In this document: in pieces, positions 1 through 5,402 of the stretch
Layout: the number at the start of each line of letters is the position of its first letter
Numbering within the stretch: position 1 is the first letter of the stretch
Assembly: GCA_903922535.1 (NCBI GenBank)
Contig: CAIXUF010001105.1
Span: 1 to 6,873 of the forward strand
Direction: 5' to 3'
Length of the DNA: 6,873 nt
Origin: Candidatus Hydrogenedentota bacterium
GTDB lineage: Bacteria > Hydrogenedentota > Hydrogenedentia > Hydrogenedentiales > CAITNO01
Notes under the pieces: model-generated
Told to the model about the DNA's origin: nothing
The model's database searches: none
Seen by the model: the letters and a program-made list of their open reading frames with translations, nothing else
Position numbers and translations under genes: made by a program

Positions 1-1
1 G

Positions 2-1246
2 ATGCGCGCGCAGAATATCTGGCGGCGCTGGATGTTCGCGCACAACCTTCCCAAGCCGGGCGGGAAGCCGCTCGCGCCTATGTCTTCGCTGTGCACGGGC
101 AACTACTATCCGAACCTGATGACCGAGCACGTGCAGGAGCGCGCCTTCCTCGAACGCCACATGGCCGAGGGCATCAATTTCGACTGCTGGTGGCAGGACG
201 CCGGCTGGTATCCCTGCGACGGCGTGGGCTGGCCCAAGACCGGCACCTGGGAAGTGGACCCGGTACGCTTTCCCAAAGGGCTGCGCGAGTTGAGCGATCT
301 CATGCACACGAACGGCAAGAAGGTGATGGTGTGGTTTGAACCGGAGCGCGTGCATCCGGGCACGTGGATCACCGAGAAGCATCCCGAATGGGTGCATGGC
401 GGCGCGCAAGGCGGCCTGCTACGTCTTGGCGACCCCGCATGCCGCGCGTGGCTGACGGATCACATCGACAAGGTGCTGACGGAACAGGGCATCGACTACT
501 ACCGTCAGGATTTCAACATAGACCCGCTCCCCTTCTGGCGCGCGAACGACACGGAAGACCGCCAGGGCATCACGGAAATCCGCCACATCGAGGGCTACTT
601 CGCGTACTGGGACGAACTGCTGCGCCGCCATCCGGGCATGCTGATTGACTCGTGCGCGTCGGGCGGACGGCGCAACGACATCGAGACCCTGCGCCGCGCG
701 GTGCCGCTGCTGCGCAGCGACTGGTACAACGCGCCCGGTGGACAGCAGTGCCTCACCTACGGATTGTCGCTCTGGATTCCCTACCACGGCACCGGCGTCA
801 TCTACGAGCGGGACGACTACTGGACGCGCAGCAGCATGGTGACCGAGATGAGCTATGGCCCCGACGCCAAAGGCATCGACACCTTCGATTTCAAGCGGTG
901 GAAGCGGCTCGTGGACGAACAGCGGCTCATCGCGCCCTACTTCTTCGGCGACTTCCATCCCCTCACGCCCTACACGCTTGCCGAAGACCAGTGGATGGCC
1001 TGGCAGTTTGATCGGCCCGACTTGGGCGGGGGCGTTGTCCAGGTGTTTCGCCGCGAGAAAAGTCCCTACGAATCGGCCCGCTTCGCGCTGCATGAACTTG
1101 ACCCCGCCGCACGGTACAGCATCAGGAATCTGGATGAAGCGGAACCGCGCGAAATGGAGGGGCGTGCACTTCTCGACGCCGGACTCCCCGTGTCGATCCC
1201 CAGAGCCGCGGCGGCGGTTACCTTCATTTACAAACGCATTCCCTGA
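2..1246 (+). CDS. GH36-family alpha-galactosidase, C-terminal part (5' end outside window)
   Basis: Predicted retaining glycosidase that removes terminal alpha-galactosyl residues from oligosaccharides or glycosides. Visible residues are numbered 1-414, and the frame is open to the left edge. The Met at position 2 is therefore probably internal: GH36 enzymes are usually 600-730 residues, and the missing part would be the N-terminal beta-sandwich and the first barrel strand. Seen in order: WWQDAGWY (63-70), a substrate-pocket motif; MVWFEPERV (109-117); YYRQDFN (166-172), with D170 the expected nucleophile; SCASGGRRND (217-226); and LLRSDW (236-241), with D240 the expected acid/base. After about residue 340 comes a small C-terminal beta domain ending at an ordinary stop. 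No signal peptide can be judged. Many GH36 enzymes read K-W-D before the nucleophile; here it is R-Q-D. The gene is convergent with the dehydrogenase operon. Family assignment is firm; galactose specificity is inferred from the family. Confidence 0.9.
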   Translation: MRAQNIWRRWMFAHNLPKPGGKPLAPMSSLCTGNYYPNLMTEHVQERAFLERHMAEGINFDCWWQDAGWYPCDGVGWPKTGTWEVDPVRFPKGLRELSDLMHTNGKKVMVWFEPERVHPGTWITEKHPEWVHGGAQGGLLRLGDPACRAWLTDHIDKVLTEQGIDYYRQDFNIDPLPFWRANDTEDRQGITEIRHIEGYFAYWDELLRRHPGMLIDSCASGGRRNDIETLRRAVPLLRSDWYNAPGGQQCLTYGLSLWIPYHGTGVIYERDDYWTRSSMVTEMSYGPDAKGIDTFDFKRWKRLVDEQRLIAPYFFGDFHPLTPYTLAEDQWMAWQFDRPDLGGGVVQVFRREKSPYESARFALHELDPAARYSIRNLDEAEPREMEGRALLDAGLPVSIPRAAAAVTFIYKRIP

Positions 1247-1339
1247 GGTTTTCTCTTACCGGCAAAACGCACCAGGATCATTACGTCCCCCGCTTCATCC
1301 TCGTGGTCCTTCTTTTCGCCCCCTTGTCGTCCTTGCTTG

Positions 1340-1407
1340 ATCGCCGGGGCCCTTCGCCCTTTGCGCGCCCATCGCTGCGCACGCACAGCGCTGAACCCCG
1401 GCGATGG
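1340..1407. repeat. Overlapping inverted repeats with alternative pairings
   Basis: A perfect 10-bp inverted repeat, ATCGCCGGGG (1340-1349) and CCCCGGCGAT (1396-1405), encloses 46 nt. Inside it is a small hairpin, CGCTG (1373-1377) with CAGCG (1386-1390), extendable by a wobble and one more pair. A second 7-bp repeat, CCATCGC (1369-1375) with GCGATGG (1401-1407), reuses 1401-1405, so the two long pairings exclude each other. On the - strand the element begins 18 nt after the stop of the small ORF. It could end that transcript, but no T run follows on either strand, so a terminator function is only a guess. Confidence 0.6.
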
Positions 1408-1424
1408 CTAATTCACATCTTCAC

Positions 1425-1541
1425 TCAGTTGCTACCCTTCTCGATTCCAAAAAGGTTCTCGAGAAACTGCACCAGCCCGGGCTCCGATTCGGCTCTCGCT
1501 ATCACGGGTTTCCGTGCGATCAAACGCTTCACGTGTTTCAT
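1425..1541 (-). CDS. Candidate small protein, 38 aa, cationic N-terminus and amphipathic C-terminus
   Basis: Not a family I recognise. The ATG at 1541 is preceded by AAAGGAG (1549-1555) at a 7-nt spacing, one of the two strongest ribosome binding sites in the window. The 38 codons are G/C-ending in about two thirds of cases, as expected for this genome. Residues 1-16 are strongly basic (MKHVKRLIARKPVIAR), followed by acidic residues (E18, E20), a P-G turn, then LVQFLENLFGI (23-33), which could form a short amphipathic helix. There is no signal peptide or transmembrane segment. It lies 194 nt downstream of the alcohol dehydrogenase on the same strand, so it may be the third cistron of the SDR-ADH operon or have its own promoter, which I could not identify. 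The frame is open further upstream, but the ribosome binding site favours this start. Function unknown; coding status is an inference from start site and codon use. Confidence 0.5.
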   Translation of the reverse strand: MKHVKRLIARKPVIARAESEPGLVQFLENLFGIEKGSN

Positions 1542-1548
1542 GTTGCGT

Positions 1549-1555
1549 CTCCTTT
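1549..1555 (-). promoter_or_regulatory. Ribosome binding site of the 38-aa ORF
   Basis: AAAGGAG on the - strand lies 7 nt before the ATG at 1541. It is the main reason for calling the small ORF, and for choosing this start over the longer in-frame extension to 1640. Confidence 0.55.
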
Positions 1556-1735
1556 GTGTCGAAAGCGCCCCCTGCCGGCCCGCGCCGACTGGGGCGAACT
1601 TTCCGTTCCTATGTTGCAAATAACAACGTGGGCCCTGCATTTCATGCCGTTCTGTTCCCCAAATCCCCTGATTCTCTTCACGATGGAAACGCCGTGCCGG
1701 GAGTGCCTGTGGCGCCTTCAGCGCAATGCCGCCGC

Positions 1736-2773
1736 CTATTTGGCGGATGTTGAATTTCCCATCGTGAGCACGGCGCGAAACCGCACCTTGCCGCTCATCA
1801 TCAGTTCATAGGCCTCGGCCGCAGACTCCAGGGAAAATACCTGCGTCATGGCCCGCACGCCTGTGAGCGCGCTGAAAGACAGTGTGTCCTCGGAGTCAAT
1901 GGAGGTTCCGGACGGCCAGCCCATGATTGACCGTCTTCCGCTGAGCAGAAAGATCCCGGGCACGACCAGGGGGTCCATCGCAGCGCCCAGAATAATGAAC
2001 TTCCCGTTTATGCCAAGACCGCCCAGAACGGCGGTCATGGCCTTGCCGTCCGTCACGGTCGCCAGAATCACTTTGGCGCCGCCCAGCTTTGACAGTTCCC
2101 CGGCAGGGTCCTGCGACTGGCTGTCAATATAGTACTTGGCGCCGAGACTGCGGGCCAGCACTTCCTTGTCCCTGCCCCGGGCAATGGCGACCGTCCGAAA
2201 ACCCATCTTTGCGGCGTACTGGACGCCCAGATGCCCAAGGCCGCCGACCCCGAGCACGGCGACAAGGTCCCCGGCACGCGCGCCGCTGTTTCGCAGGGAG
2301 TTGAAAGTGGTGATTCCCGCGCACATCAACGGCCCGGCCTCTATCGCCGACAGCCCCACCGGGATCAGCGCCAGCGCTTCGGCGGGGGCGATCATGTACT
2401 CGCCATAGCCGCCGTCGTAGCTGATTCCGGAAATCTGCGGGGCCGTCTGGCAGGTAACATAGTCGCCGCGCCGGCACGAGTCACAGTGCCCGCAGTGCCC
2501 GCCATACCAGCCAATTCCCACCCGCTGCCCCCGCGACCATCCGGCGACACGCTCGCCAACCGCGTCAACAACGCCGGCGACTTCATGTCCCGGAACACGG
2601 GGATACTGGATGCCCGGCCACAACCCCTCCTTGACCATGGAATCGCTGTGGCATATGCCGCACGCTTCCACCTTCACCCGCACCTGTCCGGCACCGGGCT
2701 CTGGAATCGGGCGTTCGATCAGTTCAAAGGGACCGCCGGGCTGGCCGACCTGCATCACACGCATCTTCGGCAT
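1736..2773 (-). CDS. Zinc-dependent alcohol dehydrogenase (medium-chain dehydrogenase/reductase family)
   Basis: Cytosolic oxidoreductase predicted to interconvert an alcohol and an aldehyde or ketone with NAD(P)(H); 345 residues, a normal full length for the family. Seen: catalytic zinc site C41-H42-x-D44 in CGICHSD, H63-E64 in PGHE, and probable third ligand C151; the four structural-zinc cysteines C94, C97, C100 and C108; and a Rossmann GVGGLG at 175-180. The second Rossmann strand ends in AIARGR rather than an acidic residue, which hints at NADP(H), an inference. The start at 2773 is chosen because AAAGGAGG lies just before it; an upstream in-frame Met at 2809 lacks such a site. It lies 36 nt downstream of the SDR gene and is probably cotranscribed with it. 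Overall it resembles the AdhP/cinnamyl-alcohol-dehydrogenase branch, but the substrate cannot be read from the sequence. Confidence 0.92.
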   Translation of the reverse strand: MPKMRVMQVGQPGGPFELIERPIPEPGAGQVRVKVEACGICHSDSMVKEGLWPGIQYPRVPGHEVAGVVDAVGERVAGWSRGQRVGIGWYGGHCGHCDSCRRGDYVTCQTAPQISGISYDGGYGEYMIAPAEALALIPVGLSAIEAGPLMCAGITTFNSLRNSGARAGDLVAVLGVGGLGHLGVQYAAKMGFRTVAIARGRDKEVLARSLGAKYYIDSQSQDPAGELSKLGGAKVILATVTDGKAMTAVLGGLGINGKFIILGAAMDPLVVPGIFLLSGRRSIMGWPSGTSIDSEDTLSFSALTGVRAMTQVFSLESAAEAYELMMSGKVRFRAVLTMGNSTSAK

Positions 2774-2777
2774 GATT

Positions 2778-2785
2778 CCTCCTTT
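2778..2785 (-). promoter_or_regulatory. Ribosome binding site of the alcohol dehydrogenase
   Basis: AAAGGAGG on the - strand, 4 nt before the ATG at 2773, in the 36-nt gap after the SDR stop codon. It fixes the start and removes 12 residues from the longest possible reading. A near-consensus site of its own suggests independent translation initiation within the operon. Confidence 0.8.
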
Positions 2786-2809
2786 CGTGGATCGAACCCG
2801 GGGCCGCAA

Positions 2810-3553
2810 TCAGGCGGTGAATCCGCCGTCAATGGTCAGGCTCGCCCCGGTCACAAAACCGGCTTCAGGACCGGCCAGATAGGCGACCATTGCCGCAATC
2901 TCATCGGCGTCGGCGTATCTGGGCACGGCCATAAGTCCTGTCAGCATTTTTGCGAAATCGGTGTTGCCGGGGTTCATGTCCGTGTCCACCGGCCCGGGTT
3001 GGACGTTGTTGATGGTGATGCCCCGCGGCCCGAGGTCGCGGGCCAGCCCCTTCACGAGGCCCACGAGCGCCGCCTTGGTCATCGCGTAGACACTGCCCTG
3101 GGCAAAGGGCATGCGCTCGGCATTGCAACTGCCAATGTTGATGATACGCCCGCCCGGTTTCATGTGTTTCACGGCGGCCTGCGCGGCCACAAACACAGCG
3201 CGGACATTCACCGCGAAAGTGCGGTCAAAATCCTCCAGGCGGATACTGTCAATCGCCGCGAACTGCGCAATGCCGGCGTTGTTGACCAGAATGTCTATTC
3301 CACCCAGCTCGGCCACGGTTTGCTCCACGGCCCCCGCGACGGCGGCGGAATCCGCACTGTCCGCGTGGATCACCAGCGCCTTTGCACCCGCCGCCCGCGC
3401 CGCCTCCGCCGTTTCACGCGCCTGGTCAGGTTTGCTGACATAAGTCAGCGCCACCGCAGCACCCTCGCGCGCCAGACGCTTCACCACCGCGGCGCCGATG
3501 CCGCGGGAACCGCCGGTAACCAGCGCCACTTTCCCTGCAAGTGTTCCTGGCAT
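2810..3553 (-). CDS. Classical short-chain dehydrogenase/reductase (SDR)
   Basis: Cytosolic NAD(P)-dependent oxidoreductase of 247 residues, typical of classical SDRs. Seen: cofactor motif TGGSRGIG (13-20), NNAG (91-94), and the catalytic tetrad N116, S142, Y156, K160 (in SVYAMTK). PGPVDTDM (186-193) follows, and the usual C-terminal TGASLTIDGGFTA ends the protein. R17 in the glycine motif and the absence of an acidic residue after strand 2 (LTYVSKPD) point to NADP(H), an inference. S142 is 14 residues before Y156; FabG-type enzymes have 13. Automated labels may read 3-oxoacyl-ACP reductase, but no fatty-acid genes are nearby and the partner is an alcohol dehydrogenase, so a sugar, polyol or small carbonyl substrate is as likely. 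GAGGA (3561-3565) lies 7 nt before the ATG, in a segment that can be base-paired by the leader. First gene of the SDR-ADH operon. Confidence 0.93.
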   Translation of the reverse strand: MPGTLAGKVALVTGGSRGIGAAVVKRLAREGAAVALTYVSKPDQARETAEAARAAGAKALVIHADSADSAAVAGAVEQTVAELGGIDILVNNAGIAQFAAIDSIRLEDFDRTFAVNVRAVFVAAQAAVKHMKPGGRIINIGSCNAERMPFAQGSVYAMTKAALVGLVKGLARDLGPRGITINNVQPGPVDTDMNPGNTDFAKMLTGLMAVPRYADADEIAAMVAYLAGPEAGFVTGASLTIDGGFTA

Positions 3554-3561
3554 TTTGTGTT

Positions 3562-3636
3562 CCTCAGGTTCCTTTGCAGCGGCCGCGGATTGGGGTTGGC
3601 ATCTTGACGTACAGAAACCTGAAGCTCCAAAGATGC
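3562..3636 (-). promoter_or_regulatory. Possible SD-sequestering leader structure upstream of the SDR gene
   Basis: In the - strand transcript, CUUCAGGUUUCU (3624-3613) can pair along its whole length with AGGAACCUGAGG (3573-3562): 10 Watson-Crick pairs and 2 G-U pairs. The second arm contains the GAGG of the SDR ribosome binding site. A separate perfect 7-bp stem, GCAUCUU (3636-3630) with AAGAUGC (3605-3599), has the first arm in its loop, so both together would make an H-type pseudoknot. This arrangement would let translation of the SDR be switched. A GC-rich palindrome at 3579-3586 offers competing folds. Pairings are seen directly; folding and regulation are inference. Confidence 0.35.
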
Positions 3637-3763
3637 GGCCTCAGCACAAACACTTGAAACTTTCACCGCCGCGCGCCTTTGCTGCACGCGTGGTTTTACG
3701 GCTTGGACCCGTCTTCATGTGAAAAGAACATGGCTGCCGGTCTTCCCTATTCCGCCCGCAATG

Positions 3764-3786
3764 GCGTTTGGGCACGGACCAAACGC
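3764..3786. repeat. Perfect 8-bp hairpin
   Basis: GCGTTTGG (3764-3771) and CCAAACGC (3779-3786) form a perfect stem with a 7-nt loop. It lies about 145 nt past the phospholipase-like stop codon and about 210 nt before the SDR start, both read on the - strand. No T run follows on either strand, so it is not a textbook intrinsic terminator. A 3'-end or processing structure is possible. Confidence 0.55.
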
Positions 3787-3931
3787 AGTCCTCCGCAGAC
3801 AGGGATTGGGATCTCTGGCGGGTGAAGCCGGCAGGTGGGTACGGAAACGCCGCCGCTTGCCTGGAAGGTAAGCCATGCGACTCACAGGGAGGCCATGTCC
3901 CTCGCGCATTTTTTCCTAAAGCAGAACCCGA

Positions 3932-5275
3932 TCAGCCGACCTTGCCCAAGATCTCAAGCACATAGCTTCTGCCATAGATGGCAAATGCCGAGAAGGCCTC
4001 GGCCTGGACTTTGTCCAGCGCGGTCACCGCGTCGGGCCCATGGTCGGCCGTGATCATGTCGACAATCTCGTAGCGCTGCGGGATGTCGCCCAGTTCAACC
4101 GACGGGTTGGAGACGTAATAGGCCGGCATGTACTTCACAATGGCGTTGTTCAGCTTCGTGGTGAGGGCGTGGGCGGTGGCGGACAGGGTGTCGCGCGGGA
4201 TGTCGTCGGACCAGGCCGGGATGGTCCGCGATTTCAGCAGCGCGGCAAGGGTCGCGTCCTGGGTGTTGTTCAGGAGGGCGTTGGCCAGAATGATTCCCTG
4301 GAAGGTTTCGAGCGCCACGTGGCGGTTTGAGGAAAGCTGGATGGCGTTGGCCTGCGGGGTGGGGATTCCCAGCATGTTGAGCAGGTTTACCCAGAGCATT
4401 TGCAGGGTGGTGTAGCCCGGAAGCGCGGCGGTGTGGTAGGGCTGGGAGAGATCGCCGAGGTAGTGGAGACCCCAACCCATGAAGCGCCAGCCCCAGTAGT
4501 TCTGGCCGTGGCTGAAGGCAAATTCGGAGAGCGACTTGAACAGGTGGATGCGGTATTCGGGATAGGTCTGCTTGAGGTACGGTGCGAAGAGATACACGAT
4601 CCACGACTCGTGGTAAAGTCCCATGTGGAAGGGCGCCTGGGAGCCGTAGTCCAGGTTGGGATTACCGAAGGGCTGCACGCCGAATCCATATTCCTGCCCG
4701 AAGGGCGTATTGTTGTCCTGGAACAGGCCGATGTCCATGCCGTAGTCCGGCTCGTTGCTGGCGGCGGCAACCACGTCTGTGGCTGGGACCGGGTCCCCTT
4801 CCGTCACTTGCTCGAATTCAAACACCGAGAGGTTTGAAACGTCCTTAAGGATTGAAACGTCGGAGGGGGCGAGGAGGGCTTTCGCCGCGGACTTGGTGCC
4901 GGCCAGAGGGCTCACGTAAAGAGGGGTCTCAATGTCGGGATTGACGCGAATGGCCTTGAAAAAGCGGTCGGCAATGTCATTCGGCGTTCCGGTGGCCTGA
5001 AAAGCCAGGGCGTCCGGGCGTGGCAGGTAGGACGGCATGTTGGTCCGAGCCCAGGTCTCCTCATCATTCAAGAGCGCGACAAGCTCCGGTTCCACGGCAA
5101 CCAGGAACGTCTTCAAGGACGTTGCGGTGGCCGGGCCCGCCCCTGTCACCTGCGTCATGGTGGAAATCACCGGCCCGGTGAACAGCGGATGATGTTCCCA
5201 TGCGATGGCGGAATGCGATGCGGACAAGACCAGTCCCGGCATTACGAACAGAAACAGACAAACCCGATTGCGCAT
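3932..5275 (-). CDS. Secreted zinc-dependent phospholipase C-like protein
   Basis: Predicted exported metallohydrolase of the zinc-dependent phospholipase C / S1-P1 nuclease fold; 447 residues. Residues 1-25 form a signal peptide (RNR, hydrophobic core, SHSAIA), and cleavage would leave W26 as the first residue. A mature N-terminal Trp is a zinc ligand in this family. H271-D275-H281 in HYLGDLSQPYH and H319-E323 in HVALE match Bacillus cereus phospholipase C H118, D122, H128, H142 and E146. D178 (EPDYGMD), H217/H222 and H28/H29 are candidates for the remaining ligands, less certain. The protein is larger than B. cereus PLC (about 245 mature residues). About 24 extra residues sit between H281 and H319, and there is a long segment of unknown role at 30-175. 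AAAGGA lies 8 nt before the ATG. Phospholipid hydrolysis is inferred; a nuclease or other phosphodiesterase role is less favoured by the HxxxE motif. Confidence 0.72.
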   Translation of the reverse strand: MRNRVCLFLFVMPGLVLSASHSAIAWEHHPLFTGPVISTMTQVTGAGPATATSLKTFLVAVEPELVALLNDEETWARTNMPSYLPRPDALAFQATGTPNDIADRFFKAIRVNPDIETPLYVSPLAGTKSAAKALLAPSDVSILKDVSNLSVFEFEQVTEGDPVPATDVVAAASNEPDYGMDIGLFQDNNTPFGQEYGFGVQPFGNPNLDYGSQAPFHMGLYHESWIVYLFAPYLKQTYPEYRIHLFKSLSEFAFSHGQNYWGWRFMGWGLHYLGDLSQPYHTAALPGYTTLQMLWVNLLNMLGIPTPQANAIQLSSNRHVALETFQGIILANALLNNTQDATLAALLKSRTIPAWSDDIPRDTLSATAHALTTKLNNAIVKYMPAYYVSNPSVELGDIPQRYEIVDMITADHGPDAVTALDKVQAEAFSAFAIYGRSYVLEILGKVG

Positions 5276-5313
5276 GAGAGGAATCCTTTGTCGTTTGTGG
5301 GGCGCATCAGACC

Positions 5314-5354
5314 GTTCGTGGCTATTTCCACACGAACACGTCGGGGGACCCCGA
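5314..5354 (-). other. Two tandem hairpins in the leader of the phospholipase-like gene
   Basis: Hairpin one: GTTCGTG (5314-5320) with CACGAAC (5331-5337), 7 bp and a 10-nt loop. Hairpin two: TCGGG (5341-5345) with CCCGA (5350-5354), 5 bp and a 4-nt loop. They lie between the putative promoter and the start codon. No T run follows on the - strand, so they are more likely leader structure than a terminator of the upstream gene. Confidence 0.45.
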
Positions 5355-5367
5355 TTGAACCAGGGAG

Positions 5368-5396
5368 ATCCTAGCCTTAATGGGCGGCGGAATCAA
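5368..5396 (-). promoter_or_regulatory. Putative sigma70-like promoter of the phospholipase-like gene
   Basis: On the - strand, TTGATT (5391-5396, -35) and TAGGAT (5368-5373, -10) are separated by exactly 17 bp; each matches 4 of 6 consensus bases. It sits immediately after the stop codon of the upstream gene and about 85-95 nt before the start codon, giving a leader that includes both hairpins. This is consistent with a transcription unit separate from the upstream gene. Confidence 0.4.
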
Positions 5397-5402
5397 CTTG
5401 TC

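Larger units (their letters stand above)
1247..1735. other. Convergent intergenic region between GH36 and alcohol dehydrogenase genes
   Basis: This 489-bp stretch separates two converging genes. It holds a probable small protein on the - strand (1425-1541), overlapping inverted repeats (1340-1407), and a pyrimidine-rich tract on the + strand with GTCC recurring at 1285, 1306 and 1329. No hairpin followed by a T run, as in a classical intrinsic terminator, was found for either converging gene. The longer + strand reading frames here lack a plausible ribosome binding site or recognisable content and are not called. Confidence 0.6.
3554..3931. other. Intergenic region between SDR operon and phospholipase-like gene
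   Basis: This 378-bp stretch contains the SDR leader described separately (to about 3640) and a perfect 8-bp hairpin at 3764-3786. No convincing promoter was identified for the SDR operon, although it should lie here. A 64-codon - strand frame starting 22 nt after the phospholipase stop has a modest AGGA before its ATG but a composition I do not trust as coding. Confidence 0.5.

Noticed and set aside
419..1093. A 224-codon - strand frame inside the GH36 gene
   Set aside because: It is antisense to a gene with clear catalytic motifs, and its own product is unrecognisable; it is a codon-bias shadow.
1732..1746. CCGCC/GGCGG hairpin over the alcohol dehydrogenase stop codon as a terminator
   Set aside because: The stem is 5 bp and no T run follows on the - strand. 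Such stems are common by chance in GC-rich sequence.
1404..1811. A 135-codon + strand frame overlapping the dehydrogenase 3' end
   Set aside because: There is no good ribosome binding site or recognisable domain. It overlaps both the strong dehydrogenase call and the better-supported - strand small ORF.
2774..2809. Upstream Met at 2809 as the start of the alcohol dehydrogenase
   Set aside because: No ribosome binding site fits it. A near-consensus AAAGGAGG sits directly before the internal ATG at 2773, and the extra 12 residues do not look like the family N-terminus.
2231..3607. A 458-codon + strand reading frame antisense to the two dehydrogenases
   Set aside because: It lies opposite two genes with complete catalytic motifs. 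Its translation is Arg/His/Gly-rich without recognisable domains, as expected for a mirror frame in GC-rich DNA.
3693..3723. TTCACA (3718-3723) and TAAAAC (3693-3698) on the - strand as the SDR operon promoter
   Set aside because: The 19-bp spacer is too long and the -10 match is weak; not enough to annotate.
3715..3909. A 64-codon - strand frame starting 22 nt after the phospholipase-like stop
   Set aside because: AGGA precedes the ATG, but the spacing is short and the product is low-information with mixed codon use. It contains the 8-bp hairpin. It remains possible but is not supported well enough to call.
3886..3914. Hairpin AGGGA/TCCCT followed by six T residues on the + strand, resembling an intrinsic terminator
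   Set aside because: The stem is only 5 bp, the T run starts 6 nt after it, and no + strand gene lies upstream that it could end.
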